Source: Lytechinus pictus (taxonomy: Eukaryota; Echinodermata; Echinoidea; Temnopleuroida; Toxopneustidae). From it: a DNA stretch of 64,000 nucleotides. The stretch is from positions 20,475,117-20,539,116 of the forward strand of contig NC_087261.1 in assembly GCF_037042905.1 (NCBI RefSeq). Reading direction: 5' to 3'. Every line of letters starts with the position of its first letter. The first letter of the stretch is position 1. The notes under the pieces were generated by a model. The model was given only the letters and a program-made list of their open reading frames with translations. It did not search any database and was not told where the DNA came from. Of the stretch, positions 46,423 through 58,800 are shown one piece after another. Position numbers and translations under genes: made by a program.

Positions 46423-47580
46423 CAGTGGCGTACCGTGGGTCGCGGCATGGGGGGGGGGGGCACCAGCAACATTTTTGAGTCACTTAGTGAGCGCGCGAAG
46501 CGCGCTCAGTTGCCAGGTATACTTACCTAATAGAGACATTTAATTTTAAGGACAGTGCCATTAAACGGATATGTATCTCACTAATCACATAGTGCAAGCG
46601 CGAAGCGCGAGCTGATTTTTTTTATATTCAGACCTAAAAAGGGACATTAAAAGCAAATTTGTGTAATCATGATACGTACCTGTCTCACTATACAATCAAT
46701 GTGAGCGCGAAACATCGAGCTGAAATTTTTGTATATATTGACCCCAAACAGGGACATTTCAAGGACAATATTTTAGAAATCCACCATAGTCATCTAATGC
46801 GAGTGACAAGCGCTTGCTGATTTTGTTAGAATTATATACATCTGAAAGCATGAACCACTAGTAGTAAGTGTAATCATGATAAGCATACCCATCTCACTAA
46901 TCAAATATTGCGAGTGCGAAGAGCGAGCTGAAAATTTTGGAAATTCAGACCTAAAGAGGGGTATTCTAAGGCTTGTTTGTAGGAATTAACGAAGACCATG
47001 CGTATTTCACTAACCAAATGATGCGAGCGCGAAGCACAAGCTGAAAATTGTTGATATTCAGATCAGAAAAAGAGACATTTTAAGGACTGATTTCAGAATT
47101 TCATGAAGAGCAGACATATCTCACCAATCCACTAATGCGAACGTAAGCACGGACAGGAAATGTTTTATATTAAGACCTTAAAATGGGGCAATCACTTTCA
47201 GTAGTCACGAAAAAAAGAAGCATAATGTCAGTACATAAAACAATAATAATTGGATGTGCGAGGAACTATATTTGGTGTATATTGACTTGAAAACGGGAGG
47301 TTTTAGCACAACATGATTATATATCTCGTTAAACAGACAATGCGAGCACCAGGAACAATGAAGACATAGGCCCTGAGCAAATTTTTGTTCATAAAGTTAT
47401 GATTTTTTAAATGTAATATAACATAACATTATCATAATATAATACATCATACTGAACAATAATTTCTTCTTTCACACTACGTTTCTCTCCCTTTCTCCCT
47501 CTTTTTCTCCTTTCCCCGTTTTCTGTTTGGCTAGCCGATGGGGGGGGGGGGGGCACGTGCCCCCCGTAGTTACGCCACTG
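46423..47580. mobile_element. hAT-like non-autonomous element, copy 2 (1158 bp)
   Basis: Termini CAGTGGCGTACCGTGGGTCG and CGTAGTTACGCCACTG are flanked by ACAATACC (46415-46422) and ACAATATC (47581-47588), an 8-bp duplication with one change. It is collinear with the copy at 26215-27389 over its whole length and carries the same roughly 110-bp units with GCGAGCGCGAAGC cores, several of them decayed. It has a G run before the right end and no transposase. Confidence 0.9.
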
Positions 47581-48539
47581 ACAATATCAATCATACAGGT
47601 GGTGTCAATCAAGGTTATCAATGTTTGGGTATAGTCTGCTGCTGGTTCAAACCCTTCACTCGAGTAAAGTGGTCTGAATACGCAACCTACAATGACTTGT
47701 GTACTGAATTAAGGCTATCTCGCTCAGGAAGTGTTATCCGTGCGAGTCTTGTGTGAAGGCCCACTTGTTGATTAAAGTTTCAATCAGGGACTGTGCTTGC
47801 AGACTAGTTTGGGTCGGCGCCTTCGCATACCCCCTCCCCCCGAAAAAAATCAGGGATTGGTTTCAATGTGTCTCGTTTTTATTGACGGAACTTTGGCCAA
47901 ACGATATTGGTGTTGTATAAATCAAACTTTATAGTATGAAATGATGCCCGATATTATTGCAAGACAAACATTATTAACCAGCATCAGCGAAGGTCAAGTT
48001 CAACACATGCAAAAGAAAAAAAAAGGATATTTGTTAAGACGGCAGATTGACGGAAAGTTGGCAAAACGGTATTGATGTTGTACATTGTATATGGTACATC
48101 ATTAACCAGTATTTGAAGAGCTTGATTCCAGAAGGGGCTAAACCACTCATTTATTTTAGTTTACCACTTTCCCTCATCTACTGCTGTTTTATTTTCTCAT
48201 GGTTCCAGTGTTCACCATCAATATGCAATACGTAAAGTACGTAGAGTAAGCATTCACAATCTATATTATATGCCATAAAAATATCTCGATAAAATGAAAA
48301 TCTATTTTGTTTGATTTAAATGCCAATGTCCTCTAGATTCGTATTTCGGACAGATAAGAATAAATAAAACATGGTATTTGATTTCTTTAATACACATTCC
48401 CCTCTCACAAACACACAAACAACGTTATGATAGTGTTGTGTACATTGAAGTCAATAACAAGTTAGTATTTATGAGCTCCTCCCATTAAAATGAAATGGAA
48501 ATAAAATAGAAAGGTGTGAAAATACTACATTTTTGTTAT

Positions 48540-48612
48540 AACTTGAACCGTTCTTTGGCTGCAACAGATCAAAACTTCTTGTGATTCAAATTCTGTCTGT
48601 CCATTGATATTT
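48540..48612 (+). promoter_or_regulatory. Candidate 5' UTR exon of gene B
   Basis: A non-repetitive stretch ends at a consensus donor (GATATTTG|GTAAGTG). By analogy with gene A, the first coding exon of B follows an acceptor (GATTGCAG at 49431), so an upstream non-coding exon is expected. This is a placement guess only. Confidence 0.2.
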
Positions 48613-49168
48613 GGTAAGTGTTTTATTTGTTTTTATACCTATAAGTCCACTTATTTTGGTATTTAGAAGAAAAAAGAAAGCAGGCATGTAAGCAACAAGC
48701 CAAGGCAATTTCTACAAAAGTCACAAAACCCATCGGAGGATGGAAACTTTATGAACTTCTTACAGTTAAACCTTCATGTGAGTTTTCGCGAGAGGACCTA
48801 CGTGCTCAACGTTTTGTGTTATAATTCAATTAAAAAAAAATACATCGATGTGCAGCGAACATATTTAGGACGCATTATTCATATACACATTGAATTTGAT
48901 CCAAAATACGTCTTTAATACGTCCTTTTCAGAGGCGTTGAGGGACATAATTATTATGGAGATGTTAAGGCTCCTTTTGAAATATGATAAGAAGAAATAAG
49001 TTTTAAGGTTGGATTTTGAATGACCCGACAGACTTTACATCGGTATCATTTAAGAAAGTGCATTCCATAGAGTGAGAGCATTATTAGTAAATTACTATTA
49101 GTAAAAGCCGAAATGAGCGTTTGATACTACGCTCAGGAATTCACAACAGAAGGTTAACCACCCCCAGA

Positions 49169-49191
49169 GGGGGGGGGGGGGGGGGGGGGGG
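49169..49191. repeat. 23-base G homopolymer
   Basis: A run of G between short inverted flanks upstream of gene B. The assembled length is uncertain. Confidence 0.9.
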
Positions 49192-49508
49192 TAAACCCCT
49201 TGGTGAATTCGGGCCATTGGTTTCTGGAATTATAATATATCATACTTGATTACTTGATAAACGATACTTACAGGGAGCAGCTGGTGAGAGACGATTCAAT
49301 AAGCAATCCAATTTAATTGCATAACTTGGCCAGCTTAGTGTACTTTATGTAAGCATTCAGGTAATGTTCAGAGATGGATGGTCTTCATCTTAAATTTTAC
49401 ACCGACTTTTAAAATTGAAATTGGATTGCAGGGAATATCCTTGAATCATCACTAATATCGTATTATGGTATTTCTACCTGCGAAAGGTATAGTTTCAAGG
49501 TCGGAAAG

Positions 49509-49875
49509 ATGATACGAGTTTTCGAAAGTCCCGCTGCGTTTTGCGTCCTTCTTGGAGTGACTGTCTTCATCTACACCGGATGCATAGGCTCCTACAGTAC
49601 GGGAACCATCACGACCCTCCAGCGGCAGTTCCTGTTCAAAAGCTCCGAAATCGGCGTTCTCCTCGCCGTCAACGATGTCGTCTCGATGGTCACAGTGACG
49701 CTGACGGCATACCTCGGAGCCAGTCGACATCGTCCACGGATCATTGGATGGTTCACCCTTCTATTCGCCGTGGGATGCGTCATTACAACCATACCGCAAT
49801 GGGTGGAAGAGAGTGCCTTCCAGAATGCCACATCCAGTTCCAATTCGACCAACGATTTAATGTGTGATGTTACTA
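49509..49875 (+). CDS. Gene B exon 1: TM1-TM3
   Basis: 122 codons plus one base, donor TACTA|GTGAGT. It starts MIRVFESPAAFCVLLGVTVF, aligning with gene A's MEQRFYNSPVAFCILLGTTF. The rest of TM1, TM2, TM3 and the glycosylated outer loop match in order. Confidence 0.88.
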
Positions 49876-52800
49876 GTGAGTAATAATAATGATGGTAATA
49901 ATAATAATAATAGTAGTGGTAATTATAATAACAATAATAATTATAAAAAGTGTATTTATATCGCGCAGCTACTATAACAATATTTTCTGCTGCTCATAAA
50001 AAATACATAACAATAATAATAATAATTATATATAGTGATAATAATCTTAATAATAATTAAAAAAGGGTGTTTATACTGCGCAGCTACTATAATAATATTT
50101 TCTGCTGCTCATAAAAAATATAATGCCAATGCATTTCTTTCAATGATATTTCTGTATGAGCTACAATAGAGAAAATACATAATATAACCAAAAAAGTCTA
50201 TATGTGCCTGTAGTACGGTACTACTTACTATTTCATCATGCAAAGAAATGAAAATTGGTTGGCTTATAAATGCATTGATTTACAAAATGATACGGTTTAA
50301 GCCCCCACCCCCAAAAAACAAAACAAACAAAAAAATCGTTTGATTATGCTCGAAACATCAGGAAAAACTTTAAACTTTGAAGAAGAAAAAATTGAATAAG
50401 TCTAATATAGGCCTTTTCTTTAAAGCGATAACAATTTTCAGCTATCATAATGACCAACATCTTCCGCACTAGTGCAACTTTGCTTTTTCTTCTGCCAATG
50501 TTGGTGTTTTGGAAAGAAATAACTTTATTGCTTTTTCAAATATTTTCCTCGAGTTATTCAAATCAGGACGATCCAAGTGGGTGATGATCTCTTTATTTAC
50601 AGGGGTTCCAGAAGATAAATGTTCAGCAAAAGAGAAAGAAGAAGCCGGAGCTCAGCATCTAAAGGCCCTTTGGTTGTACCTCGGTCAAGCGATATTTGGT
50701 CTAGCATCATCGGGCTACCTTTCCCTAGGAATAAGTTATATGGATGATGGCGTCCCGAGGAGAAAGGCACCCTTATATATCGGTAAGTGTATATATTGAT
50801 CATGGTTCGCCTAGATTTAGAAATGCATACAACTTCTTTATAGCGTTTCTTAATCTTTTAAGGACTAAACAATTCAGGGTCTATGGGCGCAATGGGTGAA
50901 TTTGCATCAGTGACGTACAATGTGTTTTTTTGTTGGAATAATAGGAATAAATCAACATGACTACCTAGTTTGTATGCCAGAAATATATCGTAGTAAGTTG
51001 GCCTGAGGAGTTTCACTAAGATGGAGAGAACTATTTGATACGTCAACTCGAAGTCATTCCTTTATTAAAAATTCTAACAAATCAATTGACCTACCGTAAG
51101 GGTACTAGTATTCAACCCGTTTGGAGAGTTTCTTCAAATATACAGAAATATGGAATTTACCTGAATTTCAGACCTGTCTTATTTCCAAAAGCAAATGCTG
51201 GTTATTCTTTTCCCGTTATTTTTTTCTTCAACCCGTCAACTGCGTGCGCGGGCGATTGAATTTTACGGCGACGGTTTTTGGTACTAGTATTCAATCCGTC
51301 GGTACTAGTATTCAACCTAGTGATGAAAGATGGCCCTGTCTCTCAATCTGCCCTTGTCCCATCCGACTATGGACTAGACCATTTGAGATGAGACCAAACA
51401 GGGAATTAATCAAAGCCAGAGACTTCCATAGATCTAGATCTAATTTAGCAATCTAAACCCTTTTGAAATTTGCTATCAATCCTCACTAGGTTGAATACTA
51501 GTGCCATTCAGTGCAAAAGGCCATCGCCGCATAATTCGATCCTCCGCACATACAGTCGACAGATTGATAAAGAAAATACCGACAACAGATTACCCTGGAA
51601 ATAACAAAGGTATGAAATAAGATAAATTCCCTATTTCTAAATATTTTGGGGAATATGTCAAAATCTTTGAATTATGCCAGGTTGAATACTAGTGCCCATA
51701 CGGTACATCTCTTTCTTTCTATTATTTATATTTCATTATCTATACTTTTTTAGGGAGGTGTTTATGTAAATATCACTGGAAATATTCCGACAAATCAATA
51801 GTGTCCTCATCTCATCAAGGTGTATGGCGGTGCGTGGAAGAGAGATAGAAAGAGAGAGAGAGAGAGAGGGGGGGGGGGGAGATAGGGAGAGAGGAGGTAG
51901 AGTGTGTGAGAATGTGCTTGTGTGTACACTGTAAAAATGAAGTGCTAAGTTAGCACTTACAGTGCTTGTATAGTGACTGCACTACGAGTGCTGATTTAGT
52001 CATTCAAATTTGACCTAGAAAATCAGCACTCGTAGTGCAGTCACTATACTAGCACTGTAAGTGCTAAATTAGCATTTCATTTTTTACAGTGTACCCTCGT
52101 GCAGGGGCGTAGACAACGGGGGGGATGAGGGGGATGCATCCCCCCCACCTCACAAGGTGGGGGGGATGGCATGTACAATCATCCCCCCCAGGTTTTGGGG
52201 AATGATATTTGGTTACTTAATAAGTCATAATGATGATAATAATAGTAATAATAATAATGATAACAATTATAATATTAATAATAATAATAATTATGATGAT
52301 GATAATAATAATCCTCATCATTATTGTAATTGTGTTTATTGTTATTGGCCGCATTCACACGGTGAAAGCCAATTCAGACGGTAAAAAAAAGAAAATCTTA
52401 CAAGTATTTACTGGGCAGGAACGAAAAGAGGCGCAAGATATTTGGTTTCTAAGACACAAATTTGCAAGACTACAAAAGTAAAACTGACTAAGAGACCGAT
52501 ATGTTTGTTTGTTGAGCCATGAATGCTCCTTAAGTAAGTTTACCAACTTACCGCATGTCTCTATTATCTGATTAGCAACTGTTAATCAAGCTGTTTTTGG
52601 TATGGGAATGAAGCAACAACTTTTTTCTTTTCATCGAGACTACTTTTCAGGCACGAACCGAGTACTAGCAATACCTTCTCATATATGATATGTATTATAT
52701 TTATTTATTTATTTATTAGTTTATATCAGATTATATTACAGGTATATGATATTTATACATATATATATACATTATATGCATTTATTTATTTATTTATCTA

Positions 52801-53370
52801 TATATTTATATACACGTTATTTTCTCAAGTCGGTTTTTATTGAAATACATGTGTGGTCTGGCCCATTCGTGTTATAGGCATTATACATTGTGTGCAAAAT
52901 GCATCAGCGCAATCTAAAACAGAATAGAAAATGAATGTGATACAACAGTATACATAATAATTCGCGACAGAGAGTACCATACTACTATCTTTATAACAAG
53001 TATTATTCAAACAAACATATATAATTATGTATAATCATGAATTGTTCAACTTCATGCTCCCACTATATGACTATTGTTACACTAATACTGATATCAGGAC
53101 TGACTGGTATACATTAGTTTGTTGTTAAGCTTGCAGCAGCTACATCTTTTCTGTATTGTTAACTATTTATTTATTTTTGTTTTATTTAAGATGCACTTTG
53201 TTTTGTATTCATTTAAAGTATGTTGATTGATGCATGAAGACATAAGTTTGAAATGTTTAAAGAAGTTTGTTTCATGTAAAGCGCAGTGTGAATTTACCGT
53301 CTTGAAATGCGAGATAAAAGGAACCTATTAGTATTAGCATTATTATTTGTATTAGTATTATTTTTTATTT

Positions 53371-53410
<40 letters not shown>

Positions 53411-55818
53411 TATAAGACTGAGATCAAATAGAAGTAAATAATGCCCTAATTTGAAACGATAAATGAACAGACATATTGTTATTTGTTTGTTGTTTATGTG
53501 TTCTATTCACAAATGGCCACAGAGGCTGTTTTCATTCATAACCACATACCCATATCAAGACAACAAAGACTATACCTGCGTGTACACAGTTGACATTGGT
53601 TTTTTTTCTGAAGAGGTGTAACAGCAAAATTCACAGAGATAAATAAATACGTAGTGTGGTTCAATATGCAATACTATGTGTCAGTCCATTCTGTATTCGT
53701 ATGCCACGGCGTGTAGATCTTGTCGATGTATGTCTGTCCATTCAAGGCGTAGTGTGTGTGTGGTGCGCGCACCCGTGTGTGTGTGTGTGTGGGGGGGTGA
53801 GTGTGGGGGGTGAGTGTGTGTGTGTGTGTGCGCGCTTGTGTATGTTATTTTACCTCATTAAGTATGCATCAGATTGCACGATTTCAAGTTCAAAATTGCA
53901 AAAGCTCCCTACCGTGGGAGGGGGGACAGCCCCCCCCCACACCCTCCCCCCGCTCGGTCGCTTCGCTCCCTCGCTCGGGCGCTTCGCGGCCTCACTAGCG
54001 TTGGCAGCCCAGTCATCCCCCCCAGGTGTATGAACCTGTCTACGCCACTGCCCTCGTGTGTGGGATGTGCGTGTACTTCAGAGTGTGTGTGGGTGCGCGC
54101 GCGCGCGTGTGTGTGTGACGGTGTGTGACAACGAACGTACATCTAGTGGGTTATCATGGTCTTGATATAGAAATTATGATTTTATATAGAAAGTGTGTGC
54201 GCTAGCGTACGTGTGTTTGTGTGTGTTTATCAAAACATTTTAGTCACTTTGTCTGGGTACTCTGTTAAATCTTTCGTTACCATGACAGTGGAAAACTTCA
54301 ACCTTCCAATTCTGTTTTGCCTGAAGAAAAAACAACAAGATTTATAGCAAAATAGATAGAATTCGGAAATTGCACGTGAGAGAGACATCATCTGCCTGGA
54401 AATATATGCATTATATGCTTTTTTTTCCAAAGTCTTTACTTTTAATCTTGGGCTCAGAATCTTTTGATTAGCAATGTGTATTCGGAATCTCCGTGATAAG
54501 CGATTCTGACGATGTAACCAATGCACGTCTTTTTTCTTTATTAGCGGCCATTTTCGTCGTGACATCTTTGGGAGCCTTCATCGCTTTTGGTCTAAGTGCC
54601 TTCAGCCTGTCGTTCCATACGGATTTCTATAAGATCAACGTTGATGAACTCGGCTACGATGATGGAGATCCAAGGTGGATCGGGGCATGGTGGCTCGGCT
54701 ATCTCGTCTATGCCGGGCTTTTCGTCATTCTTGCCTTACCGTTCTTCTTCTTTCCCAAGGTAAATAATAATAATAGCTGGATTTATAAAGCGCTTTTTGC
54801 CAGAGGATACAAAGCGCTGCTATTATTACCCCGGCTTTAGCTCGAGCTACCATCACCGGCGCTCAGTGCATGCAAGGAATTACTCCTGCCGGGTACCCAT
54901 TCACCTCACCTGGGTCGAGTGCAGCACAGTGTGGAAAAATTTCTTGCTGAAGGAAAACACGCCATGGCTACGATTCGAACCCCCGACCCTCTGTTTCAAA
55001 CGTGAGAGTCAGAACCACTAGACCATGACGCACCCACATACCACGACGCACCCACAGACCACGACGCATTTTTTATCCGCATTTTTTAATTAGCCTATTC
55101 TTCTTATTTGTTTTCTTAATATGGGAGATAAATTCTAAGAATGAAAGTGACATGAATTTCTATGAAAATCATCTTGATGGTTGTAATGCTGCGTTGATTC
55201 ATGGTGACCAGGGGGCCTGTTCCAGAAAGTCAAAATATCAAGCGCAAGTCCCGAATATGGGTGCTTAATCAAGTTACGCAAGATTTTTTGAGTTGCGTTT
55301 GATAGCAACTCTTTCTGCAACGGGCCCCAGTACAATCAGTCAACGCAGTGTTATCTTAAAATCCCTGGTGGGAGGTACAGGCCCGAAGACAATATTCATT
55401 CCTTAATCGTTATAGGCCCAATTTTACTTTTCTAATCAAATACACAGGAGTGGCCACACCTATCACAAGATAATGAAATTGAACTCCAAACTGAACCCAG
55501 GTCAGGGGATGCAGTCCCTGGTGGCGGCGTTGAAGAATGCACCGTCGTCAAAAACGGGGTCGATGGATTGGGTTCTCAGATCAACGGGCTTACCAAGAAG
55601 GGGAAAGGTTATAAGAAGTTCGAAAACGAAAGTACTGATGCTCCTAAGCAGACACCTGACGAGAAGGGCAATCGTGGCGACGAAAACGAGCCGAGTCTTT
55701 TCAGTTTTTCTTCCATCACAGGTTCGTTTATTATTGTTTTTGAATATAGCATCCCAGTGGCGTACCTAGGATTTTCCACAGGGGGGGCAAAACCGTCCGC
55801 CAAAAAATTTGACAAGCG

Positions 55819-55850
<32 letters not shown>

Positions 55851-58800
55851 TCTTCGATCACAAATAAAGGATTTTGTACCAGAAAAAAATTGACAAGCAA
55901 AAAAAAAAAAAAAAAATCTTCTTCAAGCTCGTCAGGGGGGCATTGAAGGTCTTAAAGCTCGTCAGGGGGGGGGGCAAAAAAGGTTTTTCAAGCCCGTCAG
56001 GGGGGGGCAAAGGTACGTTTTTGCATGGGTTTTGACTCGTCAGGGGGGGGGGAGGGCAGAGTGCCCCCCTGCCCCCCCCCCCGTAGGTACGCTAGTGTAG
56101 CATCCTTATCTTAAAGGGAGAGAGACCCGATCAACGCTTATTTAGATTTTTCGTTGTCTCTGTCATGTCTGTGTTATGAATAGCTTAGTCCTAAGATGTA
56201 CTATTTGAGATAACTATTACTAGTAATTATAAAGATAATACATCGGGACGTGGGTTCGATTCCATGCCATGGCGTGTTTTCCTTCAGCAAGAAATTTACC
56301 CACATCATAGGTGGATCCAGGGGGGTCCCGGGCCCTCCCCCCTATTGGCGGAGAAAAAAAAAGAAAGAAAGAAAAAAGAAGGGAAAAGAGAGGGAAAAAA
56401 AGAAGAGGAGGAAGACGAGTGAATAAAAACAAAGATTAAAATGAGGGGAAGACTTAGAAAATAAAAAGAATCTTATTAATTCATGTCACTACATAAAATT
56501 TTCGCTCGCGCTTCACGCTCGCATTCCCTGTTTGGTGATTTACATAACTTGTTCAATATGGAGCTTAAATATCAAGTTTGGAAGTCAATAATTATACAAA
56601 ACATATTTCACCTCGGAAATCGAACTTTCATTATTTTGTGTGATTTACAAATTGATTTTTATAAAGTGCTCTGTAAAAATGTCAGTTTTATGGTCTGAAT
56701 ATTAACATTTACTGCTCGCGCTGCGCGCTCGCAAATTTTGATTTTTCAGGTACCTATTATTTTCATGTATTCCATAAAGTTTTCAAAATATCCCTTTTCA
56801 GGTCTGATTGTCAAAACGTATCAGCTAGCGCTGCACGCTCGCATTTTGATTGGCGAGTTATGTATGTGTCAATATTGATTACACAAAAACTACTTAAAAT
56901 CCCCTTTTCATGAGTTTATCAAAAATTTCCGCTCGCGATTTGCACTCGCATTAATTCCGCGCCCTCATTATGCATTAATAAATAAGATATCAATTAATAA
57001 TTGTTCCTTTTGTTTCATCTCGCGCTTAGCAAGAGGAATAGAAAGATAGTCATCATTTTCATATGATGATATGTCCTAAGAATGTCCCGGTTCTATGTCA
57101 AAACTCAAAGTAATAATGAAAAAAAAAATATCAGCTCTTTATTAAGTGCGATTCATATCCACCTAACAATTTTCCTACAAAGTGCTTGAAATATAGAGCT
57201 GAAATTGACCCTTTTTTAGATCGGAATATCAAATATTTTATGCTCGCGCTTCGCGCTCGCTTTGATTTTCATGATAAAAGATGTATTTAGAATGCCTAGA
57301 TTCTAGGATTAAATGTGAAACACGCGCGTGCATCTGCTCGCGCTTTGTGCTCGCATTATTAATGTAGGAAGATCCCCTGTTACTCACCCTTTTCATGATT
57401 TACTAAACATGAATAGAGAGTCCCGTTTTTAGGTCTAAATCTCGAATTTTTCCGCTCGCGCTTCGCATCAATTGTTTACTTATATAGCTATCCGGTTCAC
57501 GATTACAAATATTGATTAAAATTTTCAATTCTTTATGTAGAAATGTCAAAATTTTTCAGCTCGCGCTTTGCGCTCGCATTATTTGATTGTTGAAATATTT
57601 AACGTCTTCATGGCCAAGTGCAAGCAGTCCTTAACAGGTAGGGCCTACCTTTTCGATTAGTTGAAAACGTATATACAAATTTTCTGCTCGCGCTCGCATT
57701 ATTAATGTAAGGAAGATCCGCAATTACTCCGCCTTTTCATTATTTACAAAACATGAATTGAGTGTCTCGTTTTTAGGTCTAAATCTCGAAATTTTCGGCT
57801 TGCATCAATTGTTAACTTATACGCATAGAATTTCCATTCTTTAGGTAAAAGTGTAAAAAAAATTCAGCTCGCGCCTGGCGCTCGCATTATTTGATTATTG
57901 AAATATATAACGTCTTCAAGGCTAACTACAAGCAGTAGGTAGGCCTATACTTTTTGATCAATTCAAAACTTGTATCAACAATTTCTGCTCGCGCTTCGCG
58001 TTCGTAGTGTAGTTGCATACACATCTTTTTCAGGATAACAAACATTGCCTAGAATGTCCAAATTTTAGGAAAAAATACATAAAATTTCAACCAAAAAAAA
58101 ATTGCTCGCGCTTCGCGCTACTTGTATATAAATAAGTATAATGATATAATATTTATGTTGATTTATAAGAATAAAACTAAGAAGCAATTATTAGGACTAC
58201 CCCTTCAAAAAAAAAAAAAAAATCACGTTCGAGCGGACGATCGGGGAAAATAGGCTGAAAAAAATTCCGGCCCCCCCCCCCTATTGGCGAAGGCTGGATC
58301 CGCCCCTGCACATTGTGCTGCCCTCAACCCAGGTGTCGTAAACGGCCGGCAGGAAGTAATTCCTCAAAAAGCTGTGCGCACCAGAATAGGTAGACTAGCT
58401 TAGCCGGGGTAATATATAGGAGCGCCTTGAGCACCTGGGAAGCGTTTCATGAAAGGACTTGTCGGACGTTTTATCCGACAAGTCCTGTTTTATCCGACAG
58501 TTGCTATAGTAACAGTGCTTCTCAACCAATCAGAATCCAGGAAAGTTGTCAGATCTGACAACTTGTCGGACGAAAATATTGATGAAACGCCCCCCTGGTG
58601 GATACGTGCGCTATACAAATCCTATATTATTTATAAAATCAGCTTCTAATTCTATTTGCACAGATGTTTTTGGAGGAAGAATTATAATAGTTTTATGACT
58701 TGGTAACGTATATTATATCAATGTATTGAGCAGTGAATTGGTATATTTTAGTACATAGTCTGTATTACAGTGCCGGTCGCACAGAAACGTTGTAAGCCTA

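Larger units (their letters stand above)
47589..49430. other. Upstream region of gene B
   Basis: AT-rich. An 82-codon open frame (48751-48996) has no recognised domain and is not called. At 49136-49215 two short inverted pieces (GGAATTCACAACAGAAGGTT and TTGGTGAATTCGGGCC) flank a 23-base G run. Confidence 0.45.
56245..58645 (+). mobile_element. SINE split by two nested insertions
   Basis: Three pieces of the same SINE family lie in order on the plus strand: 56245-56305 (B-box GTGGGTTCGATTCC then GCGTGTTTTCCTTCAGCAAG), 58309-58438 (TGTGCTGCCCTCAACCCAGG…CTTAGCCGGGGTAA) and about 58594-58645 (GTGCGCTATACAAATCCTAT plus an AT tail). They are separated by a 2003-bp element and a 155-bp element. Removing both insertions restores a contiguous SINE. 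The A-box part is missing (5' truncated). Confidence 0.83.

Noticed and set aside
48751-48996. 82-codon open frame upstream of gene B
   Set aside because: No recognised domain, AT-driven Ile/Lys/Tyr composition and no clear splice context. It could be a real small gene, but nothing in the sequence supports that.
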